Source: Amaurobius ferox
Taxonomy: Eukaryota > Arthropoda > Arachnida > Araneae > Amaurobiidae
Assembly (NCBI GenBank): GCA_951213105.1
Contig: OX578145.1
Span: 10,899,610 to 10,963,609 of the forward strand
Reading direction: 5' to 3'
Length of the DNA: 64,000 nucleotides
The notes under the pieces are model-generated. The model worked only from the letters and a program-made list of their open reading frames with translations, was not told the DNA's origin and searched no databases. Below are positions 29,651 through 41,664 of the stretch, one piece after another (position 1 is the first letter of the stretch; the number at the start of each line of letters is the position of its first letter). The translations under genes were made by a program, and so were the position numbers.

Positions 29651-31405
29651 CAGGGTTACTAGGGAGTCCTTAAGCACTCCAATAACTTTGTAAGGAAAGG
29701 AGTGTCCACACTACGTCCGGGGCCTGATCCAGCTAAAATGGGACCCAGGATATGCTGTTAATTCGGGGTCCCCATACACTCACGGCATATCAAGCACATG
29801 CAAAACATCAACATAGAACATATTTAGGATAGGGGGGGGGGGCTGGATCATAATCCCAAAGGTCCTTTTGTGATTGTAGGAAGTTTTTATTTTAAAGTTA
29901 TATGTTAAGACTTTAAAGGATGTATAGTATTTAAAACTATAAACATATTTTATAATTTAAAATAAAAACTAATAAATTACCAATTTTAAATAAATTTAAA
30001 AATATATTTCTGGTTTAATATTTTATAACATACAAAATTTAAGGACCCCTTCACATTTGGGGGCCCAGGGCCATGGCCCTGGAGGTCCGTGCGTTAATCA
30101 AGCCCTGACTATGTCTATCTAGAGTAAAGTGACCCTACCCGAAGGATTGCAGCGTCCTCTAGCGGAGAATGCAAGAAAACAGGATGGCAAACTCTATAAT
30201 AAATCGAGATAGACGACAAAATCCAATGATGAAGTTGTAGAACCTTCTCCAACGAGTAGGCATCATCGACACTAGAACTGCTATAGAAAATATTTACTCG
30301 TAACAATGGGGTTATTGGCGAATGGCATTCTCATTCAGGAATGCTAAAATAAACAATACTTATATACACAGAAATTTAGAGTATGACCTGTTTAAAATGC
30401 CCTCCATTAGCAATTATGCACATTTGAATTGGAATATAGCGTATTTTGATAAGCATTGCAGGTGTCACCGTGTTACAGGCTCTGATAATATGATTTTTGA
30501 GAGATATGTATTGTCTTATATACGTGTTTCGTTCGTTCTGGTGTCGATTTTTATCCCTTATAAAATACTTTACAACATTGTTATTGGCTTTTTTCGTCTT
30601 TCTCGCTCTGTTTCTCTCTCCCTAGTTCACTCCTTTACTTTTTGATTCTCCGTTAAGGGTACCGAAATCTCTTTTATTCGACCAAAAAGGGGTTACTTAC
30701 GTGCATAGTCCAGGGCTGTAGTTAGGCAGGGGCCAGAGGGAGCTGACTCTCCCCAAGGTGTATACTCAGCCCCCCCCCCCACCTCCCTTGATAAAAATAT
30801 TTAAATTTTAGTGGTATGAAATCCTATACTACATGTCATCTCAAAGTTTACACCAAAAACTGCTTTATCAGATTTTTTTTGTAAATTACATCGTTTTGTA
30901 TAGTACAGAAATAAAAGATTTTAGTCGCTGAATTTCTGGTTATATTGATGATCATAAATTTATTTACATATTTAATTTTAAAATATTCAATAAAGTTTTA
31001 CAGTTAGACAGTCTAGAGTTATGTATTATCAACTGATAATGTAGTACTCTAGAATGTATAACTCTAGAACTTTGTTATATAGAGTTATATATTATCATGC
31101 TATGATAAATAGTGAAAATTAATATTATGTGAGGTACTGTGTTTAGTTATAACTAAAATACCTTTTTAATACAACGATTTATTTAAAGACTAAAATTTAT
31201 TATTTTAGTGCATTTCCACCCACCCTATTCTCCCTCCCCCTCAAAATTTTTTTTTCAAGTGAGCCCCTCGTTCAGAGCTGTTAAGACCCTCTTGTAATTC
31301 ACTCCAGCTCCTCTTGGATTTAGTTTCTCACTAAGACCTTGGTACAGTCACGGATCTTTCCTTACAAAGTTATCCGAGTGCTTAAAGATTTTCCCAGAAA
31401 CACTG
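29651..31405. mobile_element. TIR transposon (family F), non-autonomous
   Basis: Inverted ends of ~55 bp: CAGGGTT...CTTTAAGCACTC and AATAACTTTGTAAGGAAAGG on the left, the inverse on the right (31345-31405), flanked by TATA/TATA. The CAG terminus and TA-type target fit Tc1/mariner-like elements. Inside: a nested hAT-like MITE, a segment shared with 43000-43302, and a poly-C/CCCC-rich insertion (30710-31290). No transposase frame. Confidence 0.7.
29718..30107. mobile_element. hAT-like MITE nested in family F
   Basis: 390 bp with related ends (CGGGGCCTGATCCAGC on the left; CAGGGCTTGATTAACGC inverted on the right) and an 8-bp flanking repeat ACTACGTC / ACTATGTC (29710-29717, 30108-30115). 8-bp duplications are characteristic of hAT elements. 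Contains a G9 run near 29836. Confidence 0.65.
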
Positions 31406-31520
31406 TATAGCATGTATATGTAAAGAGAAAACTTTGGGATGAGGTCAAAAATCCGATTTTGGATTAAGATAGATTGACACGTTTGGAGTATACCTGAAAT
31501 CGAATATAAACAATATTATA

Positions 31521-31996
31521 ATGTAACTGTATGTCTATTTATAAGCATTACCTTTCTCGACCCAATTGAAACAATCAAAATAAATCGATTACTGCAATTA
31601 GTACACGTAAAAGTCCTATTGCTTTGAGATAAGTCGGACAAAGCAATCTCTCTTTCGAACATTGTCTTTTTTTCGAAAATTGAAAAATATAACATTATGT
31701 TAAGATTATTACAGCAAACAGTTATTTTAAACGTAATTTTTCTTTTAATTTAAAAGCAAATATTTTCATATATAGAACGCCGATATGTGACCTTTTTAAT
31801 CGACATTTTTAATTCAAAATGTTTTTGATCTAAAATAGAAAAAATGAAAAGATGAATAGGAGCCTATTTTGCATGATGAGTATTTTTGCAAGTCATTCGA
31901 ACACTGAAGAAACAGGCTGGTTTATTTTTCTACGAAACCGGTTTATACTTTCAATCAACCTTGTTATTCTTTTAACTAACTTAAGCATTCGTTTTT
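31521..31996. other. Nothing recognised
   Basis: AT-rich; no feature. Confidence 0.5.
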
Positions 31997-33021
31997 AACA
32001 CGTTCAACATAGTTGAAAAGTGTTTATGAATTTATTCATTCTATTCGTCCGTTCCCACGATAACTGCCTTAAAAATGACTTTATCAAATGAAGTTTCAGT
32101 ATGTTGTTGAGACTGTCTGTGGGACATATGGGAATGTAAATGAATATTACCTAATAATATCACCTAATTAGTTTTGGATTGAACCCGAATTGAGGAAATG
32201 AAATGCATTGAACCCTATGACACCTTATTTTTCAAACATTCACGTGAAGTTAAAATTCATAAATTGCTTCAAAAACTTTAGGAAATATTCAAATTATTCC
32301 ATAAAGTACTTAAAAAGAATTTCAGCAAAATATATTCGGTAGTTTTTTAAATAAAAATTAAAATATTAATTACACTCCTATAGATCATGTGACCCACTTC
32401 AAAATAAAATATGGCATACATTTTTTTCCTCAGAGTAAAAATTGTGATTTTTAAAGTTCTTTTAAATTTATATTGAGTGTTGCATCCGTTCTAAAACCGC
32501 TTTATTTTTGCGTATTGTCTGCACCAACGCAATTACAATATTTTTTTTTAAATTTAATTGATCATCAAACTTTAATTATTTCTACAACGAAGCCTCATTT
32601 TAATGGATGCAGAATGTAAGGAAATGATTGTAACATGAGTTGTATAAGAATTGATGAATTTTTTTCATGTAAAATTATTTAATTCTGGAGTCTGGAATAA
32701 AAGTGCATGAATGAAATATTCACTGCTTTTACACAGAGAGCCAGACTCCGGCCGCCCACCTTGCTGCTCCATGTCTTTCGACGAGCCGGACGGTCTGGGC
32801 TTTCGACAGAGAGCCAGACGATTTATATTTCGATGACGTCATTTGAATAAAGTTCATTGTTTTCGCTGAAGTTTCAAGTTTTCAAATATAAAAAATGTAC
32901 TGTGATAATTTAAAATATATCAGCGCTGAATGTATCGCATTTTAGAGATGTTTAAATAAAATTGCATTTCAGTTGGAGTGTTTCATAATCAATGCTGATC
33001 TTTGATGATTGATCTTTCTTG
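31997..33021 (+). mobile_element. Family B element carrying a tail-only insertion
   Basis: AACACGTTCAAC...GTTGAAAAGTGTT hairpin, short microsatellite, later GATGACGTCATTTG and the 3' stem-loop ending CTTGTTAT. The CACGTG box is CATGTG here. A 59-bp retroposon sits at 32747-32805. Confidence 0.8.
32747..32805 (+). mobile_element. 59-bp tail-only retroposon
   Basis: Flanked by a perfect 14-bp duplication ACAGAGAGCCAGAC (32733-32746, 32806-32819). Contains CCGGCCGCCC and GGACGGTCTGGGC, the two sides of the LINE/SINE tail hairpin, with a different loop and one mismatched pair. No tRNA head or body. Confidence 0.85.
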
Positions 33022-33341
33022 TTATTATTATAGGTTAATTTAGACGGCAGTTTAAGCGGTATAAACTTCATGGCAGAATTGCACTTAGTAAGTTAAATAT
33101 CATTTCCCAGTGGCATCATTAAATGAATGATGGGCGATTTGTCTTACCTGAAATAAGCACCCCCGATTTTTCAGTCTGAATCTTTAAAGCTCACGTTCCA
33201 AACATATAAGCAAGCAGTTTGAGTGGACTATTTGGCAAATTCTTTCACTTTCCAAAACGTTTAGACGCCGCAGAAAAAATAATGGGCGTGTTTAAATCAT
33301 ATTAGCAAAAACGTTGGACTATTAATAGACTCGCGAGTGTG
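33022..33341. other. Nothing recognised
   Basis: 320 bp without gene or repeat that I can identify. Confidence 0.5.
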
Positions 33342-33353
33342 GAGTATGCGAGG

Positions 33354-33738
33354 CGTTGTTGTTGAGACTCAGACCGTCCGACCTACCAGAAAGGTGTAAG
33401 GTAACTGTATGGACGGCCGGGAAGTGCCACCCAATTTAGACCGGAACCCAGTGGGGGAGGCATCCACAGGGACCGTACCCTCCTTCCCCTACCACCAATC
33501 TCTCGGAAGGACTTACGGACCCACATGTTTAACGTGATCGTACTCCGCATGAACACGGCGGCATTTGTGGTAGCGTGCAAATCTAGCGCGCAAACCACGG
33601 GGATACCGCACCCGAGATGGCCAACAGCACGCGGTGTTCCGAGGTGGTCACCCACCAAGTACTAACCGCGCCCGATGCTGCTTGACTTCGGTGATCTAAC
33701 GAGAACCGGTGTTTTCAGCACGGTACGGCCGTTGGCAC
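33354..33738 (-). mobile_element. Chimeric 5S rRNA / tRNA SINE, copy 2 (full length)
   Basis: 385 bp, minus sense, with a 12-bp duplication GAGTATGCGAGG (33342-33353 and 33739-33750). The head begins at the true 5' end of 5S rRNA (GCCAACGGCCGTACC) and runs through the A-box and C-box regions to CGCGTGCTGTTGGC, then the SINE-T body without the B box and the shared hairpin tail. Its 5S/tRNA junction and B-box deletion are the same as in the copy at 21751-22127, so this is an amplified subfamily. Not a 5S gene. Confidence 0.92.
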
Positions 33739-33750
33739 GAGTATGCGAGG

Positions 33751-35875
33751 TGTGAAAGATTTCAAATTAAAATTTGAAATCTTCCACAACTTGCGGCAAA
33801 TAATTATGAAATTGTATAAAAAAAATTAATTTCAATATTTGAAAATCCTAATACAACAGAGCCTATAAAGTTTTATGAATTTGATTATTAAAAGAAACAA
33901 ATTAAGATACAGGGAAGCAATGACATCGGCACATCGGAGCGAAAATAATGACATCGACAATGACATAAAGTACAGTAAAAATGTACAATATTTTGTGAAA
34001 TTTACAGTATTGAACACTATTAAAAATGCAGGAGAAATGTGTAGTAGAATTTTACAGTACTACTGTAAAATTTACAGCAAAAAGTCCTGGTGCCAGAATT
34101 GCCAGGACTTTTTACTGTAAAATTGCCAGTGCTTTTTATTACAGTGGATAGCACATATACATCGCAAAAAACGCATGTAATAACGCAGGGATACGTTTAA
34201 ATGACGATGTATACAAGTGCAAGCGTTTGGATGAGCTGTTTAAAAGCTGTTTGTTTGTTCTTTGTAGAAAGAGTAGTAAGCACTTGCGTATTAAAAATGG
34301 GCGTTTCCTTCTGTTACAGCTCGTTTTAATGATTTAAATTGTAATTCTGCACATATGTGTGCAATTTTACATATGTGCGCACATTTTCATCTCGCTACCT
34401 ATTGTCGTTTTCAAATAAAATGGATCACAAAATTCGGGCAAATGTTATTTTCGCTTCAATAGGACTAAAGAATAGACCATGGTATAGTAGAATAGACCAT
34501 AGATTAAAGTAAGGAGTTGAAACTTCATATTAAGAAAACTCCGATATCGTTTGAGCCAATCATTCAGATAGTGCTTGGGATAAGATAAGGAGTCCTGCAT
34601 ATTACGCATTTTTATGGCGAAAGACCTAAAATGTTTATTTTAATTGTCCATAAAAAAAAATTATTAGCGTAATGCAAAGTAGAACTGAAGCAGTAAATAT
34701 ATTCCTAAAAATTAAAATTTATTTCACCTTTCAATTTATTTTTATCTTCCTATATTCTGCACTCTATCCAACAAGTATGAAAAAATACTGGTTAATTATA
34801 CTCATAATGAGGGAACCCTTAATTTAAAAATAATCCAAAATACATGTACTCAATACTACTCCTTTCTGTTATATTAGCTAACAATAGCAGATACTTTAGA
34901 CTAACAACACCTAGATATAATTCTCAAAGCATTATGGCATTTTCAAGCGTTTCATCCGTAGGAGTTTTATCTCCTTCTTTCTAACTTCATGGAATGAACT
35001 TTGCTTCGCTCGTTCATAATGAAATCAGTAGCCATTTACACCCGCGCAAGAAAAACGGCTAGTGGCTAGTTTCTGAATAAAACAACGGCTAGTGGTCACT
35101 CAATGGAACACCTATCTCGTACTTCAAAGTTTCAAATATCAAAAACCGTTTGAAGCGAACGCATAAAAATCGCCCACCTTTTACAGTTTTGTTAACGTGA
35201 AAATGTATGTCAAACACTATTTCATTTCCGATTACAGTACGTTGATTTATTTTCAACGTTATCAAGCATTTTAATTTGAAAATCAACCCTTCATACAAAT
35301 ATTTCCAGTAGTTTGATCGGAAAAACAATCAGGCGATTTCGGTATTGGAAGCGTCCTTCGATGACCATGGATGAAAATGAAACTCAAATCTGCGAAAAAT
35401 TATAATATATAAAAGTATCTGCCGTAATAACTATAAATGAAAATAACTCGATGGAAGGCTACATACCAATAAAGTTAATAAAGAAAGCTTTGGATATTTG
35501 CTTTCCTGCGTAGGATGGTCTATAAATGGTCTGTTACGCATACAGCGGCGGTTCTCGAGTCATCGCTGATGGAACAATGTTGGCACACAAAATTCCGACA
35601 TTTATGATTTTTTCGAACAAAATTTCAAGATTTTAAATGTTTCTCACGACTTATAGGCCAAGTGTCGCGTGTATGAAAAGTTTCAAGTTTAAACCTTCAT
35701 CACTTTGGGCATCTCTTACTCAGTGAGGCCCACTTGGTTTGTATGATATTATTCTGTATGATCTTCTTTATTCGGGGAACGGTTATATTTGGATCGGTCA
35801 TATCATTGATTCATTGCTAAAATGAGTTTAAATTTTAGATCCAAATTTCTAATTCATATTCATGCATTTATATCA
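33751..35875. other. Mostly unrecognised DNA
   Basis: Apart from the ACTGTAAA palindromes (34050-34121) and a duplicated GAATAGACCAT phrase near 34470-34500, nothing stands out. The 79-codon frame at 35089-35328 lacks homology that I recognise. Confidence 0.45.
34050..34121. repeat. Paired palindromes built on TTTACAGT/ACTGTAAA
   Basis: First: TTTTACAGTA-C-TACTGTAAAA (34050-34070), perfect. Second: arms 34071-34090 and 34102-34121 (TTTACAG, one mismatch, AAAAAGTCCTGG) around an 11-nt loop. Probably a small MITE or its remnants. Confidence 0.85.
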
Positions 35876-37154
35876 AACAAGAGATCAATCCTGCATAAAG
35901 CATGGATTATGAAACACTTTTCAACGTCAATGCAATTTTATATAAACATCTCTAAAATGCTATACATTCCTCGGTAATATTTTTAAAAATATCACAATAC
36001 TACATTAATTTATTATATTTGAAAACTTAAACTTCATCGAAAAAATTAAATTTCATTCAAATGACGACATTGAAAAATAAATTGCCTGGTTTAAACATCC
36101 TTAAATTGCGATATATTCCTCGGTAATATTTTTAAAATTATCATAATACTACAATAATTTATTATATTTGAAAACTTCATCGAAACCAAATGAACTTTAT
36201 TCAAATGACGTCATCTAAACATAAATCGCCTGAATCTATAAAAGCAGCATTTTATTCATAAACTGTCTTCTATTCCTTTCATTCATCACAGTACAATAGT
36301 AATTTATTTTATTTAAAAACTTAAGACCATGGAGGCACAAGTAATTTATCTCTACTTAAAACTTCGCAAAAACCGTTTGATTCTCTCTATAAACTCAATG
36401 AATGTTTCATTCATATCAGCTATATTGAAGACTCCATGAGCTAAATAATTTTGCGTTAAAGAAATGCAGCAATTCTTATACAACTCATTCTACATCTTTT
36501 ACTGTTTACATTCTGCATCCTTTATAATTAGGCTTCGTTGTAGAGATAATCAAAGTTTGATGGTCATGTAAACTCAAATATATTGTAATTGCGTCGTTTC
36601 AATATGTAGATGCACAGAATTTAAGCAAAAATAAAGCGGTTTTAGGACGGATGCAACACTCAATATGAATTAAAAAGAACTTTAAAAATCACGATTTTGA
36701 CACAAGATGGATGCCATATTTTATTTTGAAGTGGGTCATGTGATCCCTTCATATAATTGTCACGTGATCTTTTCATATAAAGGGTGTCATTATTACTTTA
36801 ATTTTTATTTACAAAACTACTGAATACATTTTGCTGAAATCTTTTACATATTTTATGGGATAATTTGAATATTTGCTAAAACTTTCGAAGCAATTTGTGA
36901 ATTTTAAATTCGCTTAAAAAATGTTTGAAAAATTAGGTCCCATAGGGTTCAATGTATTTCATTTTTTCTACACGGGTTCAATTCAAAACTAATTATGTGA
37001 TATTATTCATTTATATTCCCATAGATCCCACAAGCCATCTGAACAACATACTAAATTTCATTTTTACTTTTACGGCAGTTATCGTGCTAACGGACAGACA
37101 GACAGAGAGAATGAACAAAGTCATAAATACTTTTCAACTATGTTGTAAAGTGTT
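35876..37154 (-). mobile_element. Family B element, long subtype, minus strand
   Basis: Same two internal duplications as the copy at 15924-17193 (double CACGTG/CACATG segment at 36733-36775; repeated ~170-bp 3' segment at 35940-36240). Ends as expected: AACACTTTTCAACG at 35912-35925, hairpin arm AAAGTGTT at 37147-37154, (GACA)n near 37097. Confidence 0.8.
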
Positions 37155-37919
37155 AAAAAGGTTAAAAACGTAACTCTATATATTATGATATTACTGCCCT
37201 AAGTTACGAGAAATAATTTGAATACATTAGTTTTGTAGGTTTGAAAAATTAATGAAACATCTCATGAAATTATAATTGCAAAAAAATCGCATTTAATCAT
37301 TGCCAAGTTATATAATTGCTAAGTTCATATAATATAAATTTGTTTTCACTTTAATGCCCATCGTCATAAAAATATGTAATACAAATTTGTGAGAAAGTCG
37401 ACTAGAACTTACAACTTAAGATTTTTTCAATTTAAATAATAACTCATTTATTTAAATTTTACATGTAAACGCTTTTACGTATAAGGAATATTTTAGAGTT
37501 ACACACAGCCATTTTTCTTAATATAAAATTCAAAAAATTGCGACCGTGTCTTCGCAAAAATACCCACTTTTTTTTCGCTCTGTCGGTTTTAAATATACCG
37601 CTAATGTGATGCAGAACTGTTTTCCTTCTGTTATTTACAATAACTTTGCAAGTAATGTGGATGCAGAAACAAACATCAAAAGGAACGCGCCTGCAAATCA
37701 CAAATGCGTTGAAGGAAAACAAAAGGGAAAAACAACTTTTGATGTTAGATCTTGCCGCATTTTCCATCGAAAATGAAAATGTCTCCAAAAATGCGCTGTT
37801 TTGTCGATAAATAGATATCGAGACAAGACAGAAAATGTCAAGTACATAAGCGTTACACGTTTGCTATGAATAAAACGATAAAGTTATTGGTAATATTTTT
37901 TATAACCTATTTTCTTGCT
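37155..37919. other. Nothing recognised
   Basis: Overlapping frames on both strands at 37459-37788 are open but without ATG start or known domain on the minus strand; not called. Confidence 0.5.
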
Positions 37920-38893
37920 AACACTTTCCAACATAGTTGAAAAGTGTTTATGAATTTGTTCATTCTGTCTGTCTGTCCGTCCGTTCGCACGATAACTGCC
38001 GTAAAAATGACTTTATCAAAATCAAATTTTAGTATGTTTTTGAGACGATCTGTAGAACTTATGGGAATGTAAATGAATAATATGATCCAATTAGTTTTGT
38101 ATTGAATCCGGGTTAAAAAAATGAAATACATTAAACCCTATGGGACCCCATTTTTCAGTCATTTTTAAGAGACTTTAAAATTATAAATTGTTTCGAACAT
38201 TTTAGGAAATATTCAAATTATTCCATAATATATATATATATATAAACATTAGCAAAATAAGTCCGGTAGTTTTTAAAATAAAAATTAAAATAATAATGAC
38301 ACCCATATCATATGAAGATATCACGTGACGCACTTCAAAATGAAATAGGGCATCCATCTTTTTTCCTAGTGCAAAAATTGGGATTTTTAAAACTCTTTTA
38401 AATTTATTGAGTGTTGCATCCATTCTAAAACCATTTAATTTTTGCGTATTTTCTGTGCATCTATATTCTGTGCCAACACAACAGCAATATTTTTGAGTTT
38501 AAATGATGATCCAACTTTGATTATTTCTACATCGAACCCTAATTTTAATAGATGCAGAATGTAAACAAGTGATTGTGAGATGAGTTGTATAAGGAGTTTT
38601 TTTCAAGCAAAATTATTTATCTCTGGAGTCTGGAATAAAAGTGATACGGATGAAATATTTATTGCTGTTACATAGAGAGCCAGACGATTTATATTGCGAA
38701 GACGTCATTTGAATCAGTTCATTTTTTTCGATGAAGTTTTAAGTTTTCAAACATAATAAATTATTGTAGTACTGTGATAATTTAAAACATACCAACGCTG
38801 AATGTATCGCATTTTAGAGATGTTTAAAAAATTGCATTTCAGTTGGAAAATGTTTCACAATCAATATTTTATGTAATTAATTGCTCTTTCTTG
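37920..38893 (+). mobile_element. Family B element
   Basis: AACACTTTCCAAC...GTTGAAAAGTGTT start, GTCTGTCTGTCCGTCCG, TCACGTGACG box, GACGTCATTTG, CAGTTGGAAAATGTT and stem-loop, CTTGTTAT end. Confidence 0.8.
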
Positions 38894-39984
38894 TTATCAG
38901 ATATATAGGTCGCCAATGCGGAATAAATTCTTTACGTTTTAGGTCATTCCAAATATTTGTCAAACGATTTAATTGAAATAAAGCTTAACAGTTCTTTATT
39001 ATAAAGCGGCCATTTCAATAGTATTTTTAGTAAGCCAATGATGACAAAAAAAGTAACAGACTTACACACTCCCGTAACGGTAAAATAACTGTAAATAGTG
39101 ACGTTAGAATTATAGATGTTAAGTGAAGGTATATTAGAACGTTTACTATGAAAAGCGAATCAATGACGGTGATTTCAGAGCCCCGTGGTGTTATGTTTCC
39201 GAACTTACCTTTATTATTTTCTATAAGTTTAATTTTAAGTTATGGCAATCGATTACAAAGTAGTTACTGTGAGACCAGAAACAGATCTCACATTTGATGA
39301 GACACTTTCATGCAAAAATTTATGGTGGCCAAAACGGCAGACAAAGCTTGTAGTCTGGCTGGCACCGAAGTTTATCACTCCATGAACCTAAAGGTCAGAA
39401 GGCCATAAATTTAGGGGGCCATGACAGAACAGCTGAGCTGGGCCTTACGAGATGTGGAATGGTGCCATTGGGTAAAGGAGTAACCATTAAGCGCCAAATG
39501 GAAGAAAAGGAAGAAAGGAGGAATAATAGAGAAAAGGGGATAGTAATAGGGAAATTTTGATTTTTTAAAAATATAGCACGTCCTAGTCAATTTTAAAGGT
39601 ACAATAACACAATGAGAGTCTTTGAATGTGAATTTTATAGGGTAATAATCTTGTAATTGAATATAATGACCTAAAACCAGAATGAAAGAAAATAATTTTA
39701 TCAAATTCCGAAACAAAACACCAGGGGCTGGCTCTGCCATCGCTTTCATTGATTAATGATAAGACTTTTAGACTTTCCCGCATAAGACTTTCCCGCATGT
39801 AAATTTAGACTTTCCCGCATGTAAATTTATAACTCTAGTATTATTATTTACATAGTCATTTTGGTCCAGGAATTTTCTAGGAAAATGGACGCAAAATTAC
39901 GTTCAGCAAAATTATTGAAAAAATGATAGCATGTTATTAAGCAATGGAATAAAATTCAATGTTTTTATACAATAAACGATTTTT
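38894..39984. other. Unrecognised DNA with a short tandem
   Basis: AGACTTTCCCGCAT(GT) occurs three times at 39768-39820. No supportable gene. Confidence 0.5.
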
Positions 39985-40560
39985 ATTCAATATTTTTCGA
40001 TTTAAATAATAAAAAAATGTTTACACATAAATGTTATCGGAATTGCATTTTTGACTGGATTATTTATATTACGGTCTTCGAGTTTAAATATTACAGGAAT
40101 TATTAATATTTTCAATTTCTTACGTCATCTGTTTTATTTGGTCATCTGCTTTATGTTTTTTCAAACTCAAATATTGTTCTTTACGTCATCTGTTTTATTT
40201 TGTTTCAAACCCAAATATTTTACTGCGGGAATATCTTCCAATACACGGGTATAATCTTTTAATTTACGAAAATGTAAGTAGTATAGGCATATCTTCTAAT
40301 CTACGAGAATATAAGCAGCACTGGTATATCTTCTAATACCAAATTAGCGCTTTCATTTTGACATACATGGATGCAATTTCATGTTTTCTGTAAATCTGTT
40401 TAGAACCGGAACCAAGATTTTTTATTCTTCCGAACTGTACCTGTGAAGGTAATTTTGTACAGCGAGAACAGAGATTCTTTAACTTGTTTTGGGAGCATTC
40501 ATTTAAATATTTTAATAAAATGTTTTGAATAAAAATGTCATTTAGAATATCATAGGAATT
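39985..40560 (+). repeat. Repeat family I, copy 1
   Basis: Contains TTTCGATTTAAATAATAA, AATTGCATTTTTGACTGGAT, TACGTCATCTGTTT and a distal part (GCTTTCATTTTG, TTATTCTTCCGAAC, GAGAACAGAGATTCTT). Matches 56500-56999 (minus), 57640-57970 and 59430-59710. Class unknown. Confidence 0.65.
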
Positions 40561-40594
40561 TACATATGATTGTGATATTTAAATTTATTTATAT

Positions 40595-41160
40595 TGTTAC
40601 GAACGTATCCTCTAGAATCGATGGTGTATACACAGAATACAAGAACGAGTCCAAGTTTCTGGATAACTTACATTTATTCACAAGCACAAAGTAAACAGGA
40701 ACAGTATACAATCAAACAGCACTTAAATGCTCCACTCATTTCGCAGAATAAGAGATATTATTCATAGAATATTGCGAAAGTAATTTCACAAAACAGCGGC
40801 TACTATTTTCAAAAGATTGAGAAAAATTATAGTCCAACGTAACTCGTGTCACGTCTATTCGCCAATTCTAACTCCAACGGAAAGTGAGTCCTTTTTATAG
40901 TCTCTCCATAGAAACTTCTAAAAATATCTGTATCTCAAAGAATAATCGTTCTATCGAAAAGTTTCTGGAACATTCCGGAAGTGGGCAAATGTCGCCCAAA
41001 TTGGTGAAAAATCGTCAAATATGGCAACCCCTTTTTCTATCTGGGAAATTCTGGTAACCCTGGGCTCACGTTATGCTGACGTCATGCACTGTATTTTTTT
41101 TCGCCAGGCCTTCCAGATAGACGAAAAAGAAGGCGCCAGACGGAACATTGCGCTTTCGCA
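40595..41160 (-). mobile_element. Solo LTR of an LTR retrotransposon
   Basis: 566 bp with TG...CA ends in minus orientation (TGCGAAAGCG ... GTTCGTAACA). On that strand a TATA box TATAAAAAG (about 40899-40891) lies ~215 nt upstream of a poly-A signal AATAAA (40678-40673), the usual LTR promoter/terminator layout. Flanks ATAT and ATAA are a possible imperfect 4-bp duplication. No internal coding region, so probably a recombination product. Family not assigned. Confidence 0.6.
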
Positions 41161-41173
41161 ATAATATTGTATA

Positions 41174-41662
41174 CAAGGTAGGATCAAAAAGTTCGGAGAC
41201 TGTGCTGATATCTCCAACCCTGATTGGAGGAGAGGGGAACTATTTTACCGTGGCGTAGAGGCACATGTGACGCGAGATGTGAAAAGGAAGACTCTTTTCT
41301 GGACAATGCGTGTCAGTGAACTGTAATCATTCGTGTTTGTCGAAAACGGAAATGGCGTTTGAAGAGCAACGTACGAATATCAAATTCTGCCAGCGTTTGG
41401 GGAAATCTCCGACAGAAACATTGCACCTGCTGCAGCAGGTCGCACATTGTTCTTCAAATGCCATTTCTTTTTCGACGAACGTGAATGACTACAGTTCACT
41501 GACACGCATTGTCTGGAAAAAAACCTGCACTGCGGATCTGCTTCTTCCTTTTCACATCTCGCGTCACATGTGCCTCTACGCCACGGCAAAATAGATCCTC
41601 CCTCTCCTGCAATCAAGGTTGGAGATATCAGCACAGTCTCCGAACTTTTTGATCCTACCTTG
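41174..41662. mobile_element. Foldback mariner: two transposase 5' ends joined head-to-head
   Basis: 489 bp flanked by TA/TA, ending CAAGGTAGGATCAAAAAGTT at both sides in inverted orientation. Each ~220-bp arm holds the terminal repeat, 5' UTR and the start of a mariner-type transposase. The left arm reads from an ATG at 41352: AFEEQRTNIKFCQRLGKSPT then ETLHLLQQV, the first helix-turn-helix of such enzymes; the right arm has a shorter, diverged copy. The centre is CCTGCTGCAGCAGG. No catalytic domain. Confidence 0.85.
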
Positions 41663-41664
41663 TA

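Larger units (their letters stand above)
29631..31520 (+). mobile_element. Family A-type element (tandem copy 3), split by a MITE
   Basis: Its 5' hairpin half TTTACTTTACGTACAATATA (29631-29650) abuts copy 2; the other half resumes at 31406 with GCATGTATATGTAAAGAG and GATGAGGTCAAAAATCC, nearer to family A'. The break is the TIR element 29651-31405. Confidence 0.6.

Noticed and set aside
30710..31290. Second hAT-like element inside family F (poly-C rich segment)
   Set aside because: CAGGGCTGTAGTTAG at the left resembles a hAT end, but no matching right end or 8-bp duplication was found.
33602..33738. 5S ribosomal RNA gene
   Set aside because: Sequence is 5S-like but fused to a SINE body and bounded by target duplications; also has differences from a functional 5S. 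It is a SINE head.
37459..37788. 109-codon minus-strand gene
   Set aside because: First codon is TTG, an opposite-strand frame is equally open, and no motif is seen.
39411..39749. 112-codon minus-strand gene
   Set aside because: No recognisable domain or conserved start; may be the 3' region of a decayed retroelement, but I cannot show it.
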